Source: Pyrenochaeta sp. MPI-SDFR-AT-0127 (Eukaryota; Ascomycota; Dothideomycetes; Pleosporales; Cucurbitariaceae). From it: 64,000 nucleotides of DNA. Location: contig JAGTJM010000049.1 in NCBI GenBank assembly GCA_020747015.1, forward strand, positions 62,001 to 126,000, in the 5' to 3' direction. The translations under genes were made by a program, and so were the position numbers. Below, in pieces: positions 11,730-23,547 of this stretch (positions within the stretch are counted from its first letter, which is position 1; each line of letters begins with the position of its first letter). A model generated the notes under the pieces. It had not been told where the DNA came from. It worked only from the letters and a program-made list of their open reading frames with translations, and searched no databases.

Positions 11730-14700
11730 GGTATAATGTAAATGCGCTTGATAATGAACCCTTTTGTTCTAGGTGGTTCTGCTTGCTGTTGATGTGGAAT
11801 GCTACTACCAAGCAACAACAGAAGGTCCTAATTTGCGCTGGGGATCAATAAAGAACCCAAAGTGATGAAGGGGGAGAATCGGGGGGGAGGAAAACGAAGA
11901 AGAGGTGGGTATATACTCCTGCGACAGACGGCGCAGAGTCGTGCTTTTGATCACATCTGAAAGCAACCGAAGCATGACGAGGACCTCGGCACATCACTTC
12001 AGCTGTGGAGGCGTGGAGACCGAAGGCACGTGAGCTGGCGGATGAGCTCTGTGCGTTTTCACATGTCGGTAGCTCGCACCGGCATCGTCAGTATCATATG
12101 CTAATCGACAAAATCTCCAGTAATCAGATGATGCGGCCTCCGACAGCCTAGCATTGATGCCGATGACCGTCGGACCATGGTCTCAACATGATCGACTCTA
12201 CAATGTAGGATAGGCGATGGTTTTCGATATCTGGAGTAAATGGTGGGGCTGTGGAGATTACCGCCAGCTGCCGAACTAATAGCCGCCAACTGCGAGACTC
12301 GTTCGTCGTCCCCAGAGCAGACGAGCGCTCTTCAATACTTTACAGTACAGATAACCCTTCTTGGATCAAACAGCATGTTGGCTTTCCATACCTGACCATG
12401 TTTTGAAACTACAGTACCTGATGCTCCAACCTCCTTCATGTTTGCAAGCCCTTGATCAACATGAAAACGACAATTAAAAGTGTTATGGAATGAATACAGA
12501 AATGAACGTAATGGCTCGATTTGTGGCAACTATATCTTAGTTTTCTGAGGCTGCACATTTTGAGCAGGTTTGTCTTGAAATCCAGAGTGCCATGCTGTTC
12601 CGCTTGAATATCGGCCCGTTCCGAACAAGGTTTTGACTCGGAAGCAATCGTCGCTGCTTTTCCAATGTACTGACGCCATACGTTCGAGTTACGTGTCTTC
12701 GGCAATCGAGGGTAAGCATTCTACCTTTTGAATTTCTAGATCCCCCGAAGCAACCCTTCTGTCGCCTCAGGAAGTTTAGCAACTTCAGCTTCTATGTCGC
12801 CGGCTCCTTTCCCCCTATTTCAGCTTCCATGAGCTGATGATGCATCCATTCGAAAGACGGGCGCGCTGCCGACAGGCATGGGGATATATTGTCGATCCTG
12901 GCTGTTGACGCCAGTGTCCTGCGCTTCAACCATGCCCCCTTGTAGAGATTTATCTGCCAGATTCACGACAGTCTCATCGATATCAACGTACCGCTCCGGC
13001 AAGAGGTACCACAATACCCTTCGCTGCAGACGACGAGGACACCATAAGTAGCATGTTGGAACAACCTGAAAAGGAACGCGCGTGGTTCCTGGTAGATACC
13101 AACATTGTTATCGATACGTGGCCTTGGAAAGCAACAGCTACGTCGTAAGATGCTACGACGGATGTAATAGGGTACTTCTCCAGATGTATACGTGGAGCAT
13201 GGATACTGCCGTTCAATACGCCCGCGGTATACGCTTGTACTGCTTCTGAATTTCGATTTTATTGTTCAAGAACGTCTGCCACGAAATGATGAAGCCTCAT
13301 TACGTGCCTTTGAAGTGATAGACAGCTTGTTGCACGTTAATGACGGTTTGGAAACGATTAGTTAGCGAGCAACTATATATGACGCTCGTAGGATGTTCGG
13401 AAGCTGCTTGGCAATGGCTGGCGAGGAGTCGGTAGGAACATGTGTCCGTGTCGGTCTCTACACTTAGGCACCTTAATTATGAAAGTAATGAAGCAATACA
13501 TGTAATCGTTAAAAGGGGCCTGTGTTAGGGTGATTGACAACTGCAGGTTGGCGTGGTGCAACGATACATGTGGGGTAGGCAGGTTCCGGTGGCTGGATGC
13601 TTTCCGCATGTGTTGTGGAACAGTCTCATAAAATTCAGATTATTCTCTGCCTGAGCAGCCAGCCTGATAGATCGCCCTAAAGAGTCAGAGTTCAGTGCGG
13701 ATACACCCCAGTTACAATGCATCGACTGCAACATGATGCGAGTGTTCTACCGCAATTACCAGGGTGATTGCAAGAACTCATCCACGTAGTGAAGTGGGCA
13801 GTCAAGACCCCGAGGTGTTCCACGGATCTCGAGCCATTATGGTGATTATTGCTGGCAACCGCTTGCAAACATCATTTTCGTGAGTGCGCCAATAGCCAAC
13901 AAGTTAAAGCAAGGCTTTCTAGCCCGCAGCAATCCGCTTCTAATACGTTATGTTGGTGGACGAGCCTTTCATGCATATCCTAGTCTCGTTCAGTCTTAAG
14001 CGTGGTATCCGGAGAATGGGCCATTCAGCACCAGCGGGTCCATCCGTGTGTCGAATCGCAACGCGTCGCTTTCGCTTCTGTGCTGGACCGAAACCGAAAA
14101 CGCAAGATAGAAGCGTAGTGATATGAAGTCCCAAGAACTGATCTTTACTGTGAAGAACGAAATTTGTGCTGTATCATCATTGCGAACCTTGATGTATGCC
14201 TGTTCCGAACCCATGTCAGCGGTATCCTGCTTCACAGACATCTAGCGGGACCAGCCGCCCGTAAATGTGTCCACCTGATACACTCGCCGCATACTAGTTC
14301 GATAGCCGAAGTTATGACATCGCTCAGCCCTCATACGCAAGGCACTCGCGTAATGGAACTTGAAAATGGCTTGCCCACATCCACAACGATAATCGGATCG
14401 CCGGCTTCGTATTCCGTTTGATTATGCCCCATGAATGTGTTTGAAAAGACATATGTCCTTGTATTCAGGACTGTGCTGAGTTGCAGCTGTGTATTTTCGT
14501 GTCAGAAAGGGGTTCATGATGGCTTACGCACCGCAAGACGTTCACCGCCTAACCTGAAGATGTTCAACCTGATTGTCTTCAGGCTGTTTGCTAGACATGC
14601 ATGCAAGCGACCGGTGCTTGAAGACGTTCGAAGTAGGCCAGTCAAGACAATTTGCGTTTCCAGACAGGGAGAGCGTTCCATCAGCAGACTGCGTGGCGCT

Positions 14701-15369
14701 GCAACACGAATATTGAGGCGCCTTCGAGATGATTGACCATCTTCGTGTCGAAGCTAATGCTGCGGATACCAGGACTTGCGACAGAAGACAGCCAGCTCGT
14801 CACACCCCTTCGCCAATGGTGAGAGCCAATAGTCTGCCGTGGCCGAATCTGTGCTGTGGCTATCGGGACAGCAGAGGAGCCTTTTGTCGGTTTCGTTTTC
14901 GTGTCAATTAAGACGACCTACAGAATGTCCTTGATGTTGCATGCTATCATTGATGCTGAGATCTCATGTTTTCAGTGCTGTTCTATGAGAAGGAAGATGA
15001 TCATCCGCATATGCCTAAATTCTGCTCTTGGTCAGCGTAGCCTGGTGACGTTCCATTTTTGCCACGATAGTGGGAAGCTTTGCTGGCTCTTACCGAGATT
15101 TTTGCCAGCTCACAACAAATTGCGACTCATTAGAGCAACAGCATCCGGGTGTTGTTCCAATGCCAAGTGAATGCGAACACTAGAGCCAGGCGCAACACTT
15201 CCCACCGCAACCCTGAATACTTACAGAGGTCGTGATATTGTGTTTGTCGCAAGTTGGCTCAAGTACTTTTAGCTCAGCGTTTCAGCACGTGAGGTCGTCC
15301 GAGCTGCATACAGATCAGCTCATTCGAAAGCCAGATCGAACAGCGATCCCGGAGCAGTATTGAATAAAG
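11730..15369. other. Gene-poor interval, 3.6 kb
   Basis: Lies between the divergent starts of FOX2 and the methyltransferase. The first about 300 bp contain the G-rich run near 11880-11890, a TATATA and the CCTCGG box and are probably FOX2 promoter. Beyond that only short open frames (at most about 105 codons) are found. A minus-strand stretch at 12820-13216 reads somewhat like protein in two overlapping frames, but no clean splice joins them. No repeats or RNA folds recognised. Confidence 0.5.
11984..11989 (-). promoter_or_regulatory. CCTCGG fatty-acid response element upstream of FOX2
   Basis: The hexamer CCTCGG lies about 255 bp before the FOX2 ATG. CCTCGG is the core bound by the FarA/FarB zinc-cluster activators of fatty-acid utilisation genes in Aspergillus. 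One copy of a six-base word can arise by chance, but its position before a beta-oxidation gene is apt. A TATATA run near 11910-11917 also lies in this promoter. Confidence 0.4.
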
Positions 15370-16603
15370 ATGAGTGAGGATACCCAAAGAGTCAGTATAC
15401 ACGGCAGAGTGTTTCAGAAGATTTCTGTCGACGACAAGATTTATCTCGCCCCCATCGCCAACGACGATCGTGAGGAGGACAGGTTAACAGCTCAACACGA
15501 AATCATTTGTACCCTTTTCGGAAATGCTCTAGTGTCTCCTAGAATACCGCTCAGGGACCCCAGCAAGATACTGGACTGTGGATATGGCGGCGGCGACTGG
15601 TCCGTACAATGCGCCGAAGAGTTCGAGGACTGCGAGGTGTGTGTTTTCCACTTTGTTCGACGCGCCACGGCAGCGTGGGGCGGGCTTGCCTCTGATCAGG
15701 TCTTTGCTGACGCTTTAAGGTGACTGGTGTTGATATCTTTCCTATGCTTGTTGCAGACCAGCCCGACAACTTGACTCTTTGCGGTTATAACCTAAATGAC
15801 AGACTTCGCGATCCCGATGTCTTCCAATCGAGAGCGTACGATCTCATCCACTCCCGTTTCGTTAGCCAGGGGGTCAACAGTAACAGATGGGCCTCATATA
15901 TCCAGGACATGAGGTTACTATTACGGCCAGGCGGTTGGGTTCAAATCGTCGAGTACTACCCGCTTGTTCAGTCTGACAGTGGGCGACTTACAGACCAGGC
16001 TGCTGTGCGGCGGTGGTGGCTATCATATGAAGCATCAATGAGAAGATTGAACCGCGATCCACGAATCGGCCGGCGTTTGAAGGACCTCTTGATGCAAAGT
16101 GGATACCGAGATGTTGCGGTAGAGATTGAGCATCTGCCTATAGGTAGTTGGCATTCGGGTACGTCTTCTCTTGCATATTGGCCTCGCTGCCTTAGAGACA
16201 TAAGCATCTACATCCTCTTCTTCTACCATTCGGTGACAACATCATACATCCATGCCGGCACTGACACTGGGTGAATAGATCCAATCAAAGCCAGCATCGG
16301 TAGAGATTCTGTTGCGGTTCGTCCATATCGGATCTGTATGTGAGGCCCACACTGACTCCACCCTTTGGATGAACAGATGATTGGTGATCTCCTTGAATCA
16401 CTCGGCCTCTGGCCTTTCACGGCGGATCTTGGCTGGACAGCTGCACAATTTGACTATCTCATGAGGGAGGTCCGCACAGAGCTGCAAGCCGTGGACTTGA
16501 AATTGTATATCGACATGTAAGCGTGTCGAGGTGTGCGACAAGCCGAAGGAAAACTGACTGGGTTCGTAGATATGTCGCTCGGGGGCGTCGAAGTCGTCGG
16601 TAA
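15370..16603 (+). CDS. LaeA/UMTA-like SAM-dependent methyltransferase
   Basis: Class I methyltransferase of the large fungal UMTA/LaeA-like group; its substrate is unknown. Exons 15370-15636, 15720-16158, 16279-16316, 16377-16516 and 16570-16603 give 305 residues. Motif I is ILDCGYGGGDWS, then VTGVDIFPM, YDLIHSRFV, and the post-motif LLRPGGWVQIVEYYPL. The C-terminal ESLGLWPFT...LKLYI is typical of the group. The third intron uses GTTCGT as donor; the stronger-looking GTATGT 19 bp later would break the frame, and the chosen join gives DSVAMIGDLLESLGLW, which fits relatives. No biosynthetic backbone gene is near, so membership of a metabolite cluster is not supported. Confidence 0.82.
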
Positions 16604-18896
16604 TGCGGACGGTCGCTACCTCGTTTGGTACTATATGGTGTGTCCAGTTCCGCTTCTACGTGGAAGACAGGTTGTTTATTTTCGAATTATCAAAGACGGG
16701 AAGGCCAGATTGTGATGGAACCAAACTTGCCTTGTCGGCGTTCAGCTTGTTGTCTTCTTGCATTTCCAATGCCCCGTTCGAAGAGCTGTGTACGTGCGTA
16801 TATCCGAGTGATTGCGGTATAGATAGCTTGCCTTTTCTAGGTCGATGTCTTCAACAAGTATCTACTCAGTAGTTGTCTTGGCTCTGCCATCGCCCCGCTG
16901 CTCAAAGGCTACGATGATGCATTCATTGCCGCATCTGCCCTGTGGTAGCCACAGGAGCCAAGTAAGAGCTGTAGGATGAACTATCGCGTTGAATGCAAGT
17001 ACGTGGATTTCAGCGGCTAGGGTCGATACTACAACCCACTCTGAGCAAAGCCCATGATACCCAAGCAAAGAGACCTGGGGCGCCTGAGAACTAGCACGTT
17101 TCCACGGAGATGGGCGTCGCTCAAAGGCGGGTGCTCCTAGCGGCATGCACAGTAATGGCGCGGTTCAACGCCGTCGATGCGCACTTCGGAGTTTGCTTGG
17201 GCGGGAACAAGGTGGAAGAAATAAGCAAAAAGAGCAGGGCATTCGATGTTCAATGTGCACAGGAGGAGAGCGGCGTGGGAAGAAGACGCGATCCTCCCTC
17301 GAAACTCCCTGGGAGACACTAGCGTTAAGGTTCTAGAAAAAGATGGGGAAGACGCTCGACGTCACACCCCAAAACAACCTTCCCACACTCGCTCCATGTC
17401 CAGACTGGGGGCAACGAGGCAGACGCAGGAGCGACACGTTCATTCGTCTCATTGATTGGGGGTGAGATTCCGCTCCAAGCCATTACACCGACAGCTTGGT
17501 AGCGAATGCAATCTTATGGGGGGCAATGGCGTGTCGTCAGAGCCAACATTCACGGTTCAAGTCAACCACAAATCTCCCGGCATTGCTGTCACATTCTCTC
17601 GGCACCGGGTCACGCTTCGGGATACCGAGAGACACATCCACGGTCCGCCGAATGGTTTTGCCTCCCGCTCCAACCTCAAGAACAGGCCATGAACTGACAA
17701 CTTGCCTTCATTGGACGTTATGCTACCAACGCCCACGATCGATTATGGCTTAGAGTACCCACCACACGCTGGTCCAAGAGCGCGCGCACCGGGGAAGCGG
17801 GAGGTATCGACTCGCATACATACGCTAACGTAGGCGTGACCTGGCGCGCACCGTTGTGGCTGCGGTGTATTTCTCGGCTTCTTCTGCAACCTGTTTGTTT
17901 TACTCCTATTTCAAGTATCTGGATGTCGAGAGATAATGACCAAAAGCGATAACACGAGCGTTACGGGTTGCCCTGGACATTATCCGGCTCACTATGCCAG
18001 TATTCTACATGGGCACTTCAAGGATGCTGCGGATCCATCTAAGGCTGCGGTCTTCGAATACACACAGTTTCGGGCTGACATGTTGCCCAGTCAGTTTTTG
18101 ATTCTCTGCTTTGCCATACTTCCGCCAAAGGATGTTAGGAATGATTGCGATCTCGGCCAAGCCGCACCAAACATTCATCCAGCCCCACAACAGACGATCA
18201 TCGCCCTAGTCCCTTCTCAGCAAGAATCGGGCTTTTGTTTGCAAGAGTTGGGTATAAAGTTCGTGGACACTGTCGTGGTCTGGTCAGAAAAAGTCTAGAT
18301 CGAACGGCGCTGCAACGACTGTGAGCGAGATTGAATATAAATTCTATTCTTCCCCTGTTCTAGATAAGCTATAAAATTACCGGTATTATTCAAGGATCAA
18401 AGTGTACCTGCTTTTTGATGTTATCACGAGGCTGCCTTGACTAGAAGGAACTACTATCCTGACTCAATTAATGCGATCGAACTATAGCCACATCTCATCG
18501 CAGAAAGAAGCGACAACGAGAGCATCGACAACATGTTGGCAACCCAAGTGTCACAAGTACGCTTACTGGACTTTACTTTCCATGCGCCGTTGATGAGAGC
18601 GATCACAATATCTTGACGACAACCTTTCTTTTTAGGCTGATAACGCCCTAACTAAAGCCAATAGCGTATAGCTCCCGCAAGCGGCATTATTCTAATACTG
18701 AGCACGGCTCGTGCCCCCCCAATTATCCCCGCGATCGAGCCTCAATTTACCGTAGATTGTCTATTTTCCATGTATCGGCGGAGAGGAGACTCTAGCGCTC
18801 CGAGAGTGACCCGCACGCAGCCGGGATGGCAGGCGTACAAATATGCGTAGGCAGGTCTGCGCGTAAGCAATACCGACAGCCAGGTCCTTCCTCAAT
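16604..18896. other. Gene-poor interval, 2.3 kb
   Basis: Between the methyltransferase stop and the esterase start. The longest open frame is 17936-18298 (+), 120 codons from an ATG, without a recognised domain, signal peptide or splice partner; it may be chance or a relic. The last few hundred bases should contain the esterase promoter. No RNA gene or repeat seen. Confidence 0.45.
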
Positions 18897-20171
18897 ATGG
18901 TGTCTTCTTGGTCATTGAAGCTTCTTGTCGCAAACTTGGCGATTGCTGGCGGACTTGCAGACCGACCGTCGCAAGGATGGAGGGATGGAAAGTTCAAAAC
19001 TTTGGTCACATTTGGTGACAGCTTTACGGATGAGAATCGCCTGGGATACTTCATCAACAACAAGGGTTCTGCACCTCCAGTCGCATGGCAACAACCAGTG
19101 GTACGTCGTTTGTGCAATCCCTCCTGCTATTTGGCCCTCGGCATGATCTATGCGTAGTCCGGTAGGGATTCAGTTTACATGTGATTGACGTTGTCCGCTG
19201 TCTCCTTCTGTGACGCCTCACAATCACCCTAAAATACCAGGAAACGAGTCTAAAGATATTATGCATACATTATACAACCTATACCTAACATGTAACAGGG
19301 ACTCAGGACCGCATCAGGTGGCCTCAGCTGGGCCCGGTACGCGAGTATATACTCAAAAGCAAGTCTGTACAACTACGCCGTCTCCGGCGCCGTATGCTCG
19401 AACGAAGTAACTCCACGTTACTTCTCTGCCATCAATGCATCCTTCCCCGATATCGCAGGCTATGAACTCCCAGCATTCATTGCAGACTCCAAGGCTCGCA
19501 ACGCCAATGGCACCAAGTTCTTCACCGGCAAACCTGACAATACTGTTTACGCAATCTGGATCGGCACCAATGACCTCGGTAACAATGCATTCCTCACCGA
19601 TTCCCAAGTCAAGGGCAAGACTGTCGTTGATTATGTCAACTGCATCTACGACCAAGTTACACGGCTGTATGAAAATGGAGGCCGCTACTTCGTTCTTTTG
19701 AACGTCAGCCCGCTCAATTTACTCCCACAGTACGCTCTGCCCGAAAATGGCGGTCTGCCAGCTACCCAGTTCTTCCCCGAGAAGGCCGGCAAAAACATCA
19801 CAGAGATTTCTGAGCGCATTCGAGAAACTGTCGCAGCGCTGAACGAAGTATTCAAGTACCGCACACCATTCGATGTCGAAGTGGAGGGTAAATGGGACGG
19901 CGCAAAGTTTGCAAACTTCGATGTCAGCGCGCTGCTGACGGACATTTATTACCACCCAAGCCAGTATCTCAACGGTACCGCACCACTAGACGTGCAAGGT
20001 GTGGCCCGTTCTTGTAACGTGCAGGGAGCAAATTGTACCACGAGCAGCAGCCCTGATAGCTTCATGTGGTTCGATCCGTTACATCCGAGCGAGCAGACAA
20101 GCCGCATTGTTGCGAGGGAATTTGTCGGCGTGCTTGGCGGCAAGAGCAAATGGGCGAAGTACTGGGGTTAA
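18897..20171 (+). CDS. Secreted GDSL-family esterase (CE16-type acetylesterase)
   Basis: Predicted extracellular ester hydrolase acting on acetylated carbohydrates or similar esters. Two exons, 18897-19100 and 19299-20171, give 358 residues. A signal peptide is visible (hydrophobic LKLLVANLAIAGGLA, about residues 8-22). Block I of the GDSL family is TFGDSFTDE with the nucleophilic serine; block III is IWIGTNDLG; block V is DPLHPSEQ with the catalytic Asp and His. This set matches fungal CE16-like acetylesterases; substrate is inferred. The 198-bp intron is long for this locus, so a small extra exon between the GDS block and GGLSWARY cannot be excluded. Convergent with ORC4. Confidence 0.88.
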
Positions 20172-20530
20172 GCAACACTTTTCCAGTAACGATTAATTTC
20201 GGCAGGAGACGTTTGTTTAGTGTAATTCAGATTCTAGTTATAGGCCTTGCAAAGACTTTGAACAAATTAATCTCCTGCAGCATTGGAGAATGCCTTTTGG
20301 TTCGCTGATCTCATCACAGGAGCGTTGTTAATTGGTCTGAGGTTATCCAAAAATTCTTTAGCTTGTAACCGTGAACTTGAGATGATGATCAATATGAACC
20401 TGTGTGAGGATATTACGCCGATGCCATGCTAATGCTATAGAAATGCCGTGCTTGCTATGCTCTGTATGCCATATGCGCGCTGAATGCTCAAACTCAGGCC
20501 AAAGCCCATTACTCCAAGAATATACAGTGC
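20172..20530. other. Convergent 3' interval between esterase and ORC4
   Basis: 359 bp, AT-rich, with no supported gene; probably the two 3' untranslated regions. Confidence 0.5.
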
Positions 20531-23051
20531 TCAGATACTTCTACACCACCTCTCCAAACCCCGGTCGATTCCCTTTTCGGCCTTCAATACCTCACCGATT
20601 TCTTCTAACGCTACATCACATCTGATCATCCCAAATCCGCCTGTTTGGCCCGCAATGACAGGCATCACCAGTCCAAGCTCCACGAGGCCCTCCCACTCGC
20701 GCCGCGCAACATCTTTGCCCCAGACTTTACTTGTACTACTCGAACTTGATAGTCCGCCGGCTGCGGACTGAATGCGAGCTTTAGAAGCGAGCGTGACGTA
20801 CTCATCATATGCCATGTTGAAATTGCAGGTGTCGCTATCATGTATGATGTCCAGGCGGGCGGCGGCTATGAGCAGGGAGAGTGCAAGGGTGGAGAGATTG
20901 GGGACTAGGCACAACTTAGAGTCCGGGGCACTCATCAGGTTCGTGGGTTGAAATGGCGTGCTCGGGGATAATGTGGCGGTGGCAAGAAGGAAGGTATTTA
21001 GAACCGAAGAAACGGACTTTGTACGGTAGAAGGTAGGAGCCAGCTGAGTTGTGAGAAATGAAGGGGATGTGAAGTATTTCTGGGTTCGTTAGCCGGGTAC
21101 TGTATTTGAATACGTTATTAGACGCGTGCAGACTTACATCGATGTTCGCATTCCATTCAGCTAGAACAGCTTGAGTTACATCTCTTTCACCCTTCTTCAC
21201 CGGTGTGCCTTTTGTACCGCCTTCCAGAACACCTCTCTCTTCGATGCTCAATTGCTCAGGTTGAAGAGTGAGACATGTCTTGCATATCTCTTGGAAAGCG
21301 GTGAACGTCTTTGCAAGACTCAGATGCACATAGCGATGGCTAAAGCGACTCTTGACACGCTTCTCGAGACTGTTTATCACATCGATACGAGTGGTAAGTC
21401 CCAATACCACGATGGGAGCTTTTCGGGATTGCGCAATGTCGAATAGATTGTACAGAAGTGTCTGACGTGGGTGTTGAGCGAACAGATCGAATTCATCCAT
21501 GACGAAAATGACCGCTTTCGCGACCTGGTCTGTCAATTCACCAGTTTGCTCAGATGGATGAGAAAGCAAGGCCAACAGCGTCGTGAGTGTATCGGCGTAG
21601 TTCTTGCCTGGTCCACTACCATCTTCCTCAATATCCATCTCTTTGCCTAGCTGACGCCAGATCTCTCGAAGCGCAATTTTGTCATCAGTATGAATGAAGC
21701 CATTTAGGCGAACAATATGGTAGTCTCCACGATTGTCTTTCGATACCTCGGAAAGCACTTTATTAACAAGTGCAGTTTTCCCGCTCCCTCGCGCTCCAAT
21801 AACGAGCATCGAGTTACCCTCTCCAGCGGTAATGGTGTGTTCAACCAGTTGGTACACCGACTTGTACTCTTCATCCAAGCCAACCAGGGGCGAAGGACGC
21901 TTTCCGGTGATTCGCTCCATAACTATGGTCTTGAGTAAGTCTAGCTCTCGGCCAGTCGCAAGGTTACCATAGATGAGTGGTGGCGCAAGCTTTTCTTTCT
22001 GTGCTGAGATGGGCTTATTAAAAGGACTTGGTTCAGTCGGATCGAGAACACTGCCTAGAACGCTGTTGCCGTCCACGTCCATATCATCGTCTTGTCCATT
22101 CGCATGCACTTCAGCATCTGACCACCGCTCTTCATCCTGGTTATCGACATGATCTGTGCGGTTCATGCGTCGCCTTGTGCTTGCGGCCTGCTTCTTGCCG
22201 CTCTGTGGATCGCGTTTGGCAAGCTCGTCATCTGTTTCTATTTCCTTGCGGTCTCGAATAGCCGTTCGTCGTTTTGATGATTTTGAAGGTGTTGCCACAG
22301 AGATTTCTTCGTCTTCTGAAGGCACCTTACTTTGTGTGCTGTCAGCTGTTCTTTTCCTCGATTGTAGCTTTGAAGCAGTAGCCCCATGCCCGCCATTACG
22401 TGTCCGCACCGTGCCAATTTCACCCTCTTGAGTAGGAATTTGCTCCTTCCTACGAACGTTTGTTCTCGATACCGTTGATTTGCGTAATGAGGCTGCAGGC
22501 GTCCTACTGCCTTTCCCACTTTCTCTAGGTGTGGAAGCTTGCAAGGCTATATTATCGTGTATCGCCGCATCCACGGGTTGTTTGTTTTTGGCGCTTTTGG
22601 AGAGATTTTGTAGTCTGCTCCGATTCGCGCTTTCTTCCTTCCGAGGCCGTCCTCTCCCCCGTTTTGGTGGTGCTGTAACTTGCTGAAGCTCATCCGTAGC
22701 TTCTCCTGTGCTGGCCGTATCTTCTCTTGATCCAGTTTGTAGGCGCCGCTGCGTTGGTCTAGGTGATACTGCTCCGCCCAACGCACCCTCTATGTCGTCG
22801 TATATGTCTATGTCTTCTACAGCCGCCCGCTTTGCCGGTGTGCCGTTCGTTGCGCCCTTGGGACGCCGACCTCGCTTGGGCGCCGGCTCCTCTTCGACAT
22901 CCGACCCCACGACCCCAATTGTGTACGATACCGATCGAGTGGTAAGCCTCCCAGAGGCTCTCTTCGCCGACGTCGTCTTTGGTGGGCTGGACTCGATGAC
23001 CTTGGGGGTGTTGACCTTTCTTCGCTTGGCAGAGCGTGGTGAGTCGTCCAT
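20531..23051 (-). CDS. ORC4: Origin recognition complex subunit 4
   Basis: AAA+ subunit of the nuclear replication-origin binding complex. Exons 21138-23051 and 20531-21079 give 820 residues. The first about 355 residues are basic and disordered, with SP/TP sites, basic clusters that could be nuclear signals, an AT-hook GRGRPRK around residues 132-138 and a weaker one, KRGRRPK, around 59-65. The AAA+ module follows: Walker A GARGSGKTA near 419-427, Walker B VIFVMDEFDLF near 514-524, then the sensor region LGLTTRIDVINSLEKRVKSRF typical of Orc4. The C-terminal winged-helix half is spliced on at KYFTSPSF. AT-hook-bearing N-termini are known from fission yeast Orc4. The frame is open slightly upstream to 23084, but only TTG is there, so the ATG at 23051 is used. 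Confidence 0.93.
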
Positions 23052-23547
23052 GGTGCGAGTCGAGGTGTTTGGGAAATTAGGCAAAAGCTGCTCGATTGAA
23101 GAACTTCATCGGGAATATCCGTGGCCGAAGTGCAATTTGGCAGACGGTGAAAGCTGCTGCTCACAATCACTATTCGAGGCGCGTCAATGTCAAGGTCGCG
23201 TCGCGCCAGAATTCCGCCTAGCCTTCCCCCTGCCACCGTGCCAAGGCATGTCCCCATAAACGCATCCGACTGGTCGTCAAAGATCCTTCTCACCATCCCA
23301 ATTGTTACTGGAGGGGAGAGACATACAGCTGCAATACTGAGTACCGCTTCAGGCTGCACGTCATGACAGAACGCGTCAGGCGGCGGTTTGCGACGGAAAG
23401 AGCTCCGCAATCGGATGTCTTGCGCCCTACGCTTAACAAATGATATCCTTGAGCTTCTCTGCTTACTTTCAAAAGTGGAGGCACTCAGGAGCATAAATCA
23501 ACGAGACTGTGCTCTCACTGACAATAACATTGCATGCCACAGATCCA
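23052..23547. promoter_or_regulatory. Divergent promoter region, ORC4 / MFS transporter
   Basis: 496 bp between two divergent ATGs. No distinctive motif recognised. A minus-strand open frame covering 22817-23494 overlaps ORC4 in another frame and reads as noise. Confidence 0.4.

Noticed and set aside
12820..13216. Protein-like minus-strand stretch in two overlapping frames
   Set aside because: No clean intron or frameshift explanation joins the frames, and no family is recognised.
17936..18298. 120-codon plus-strand ATG frame
   Set aside because: No domain, signal peptide or splice partner; length is within chance for this amount of sequence. Kept only as a note in the interval entry.
22708..23494. 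Plus-strand frame of 183 codons and minus-strand frame of 225 codons around the ORC4 start
   Set aside because: Both overlap the ORC4 N-terminus or its promoter in other frames and look like low-complexity noise.
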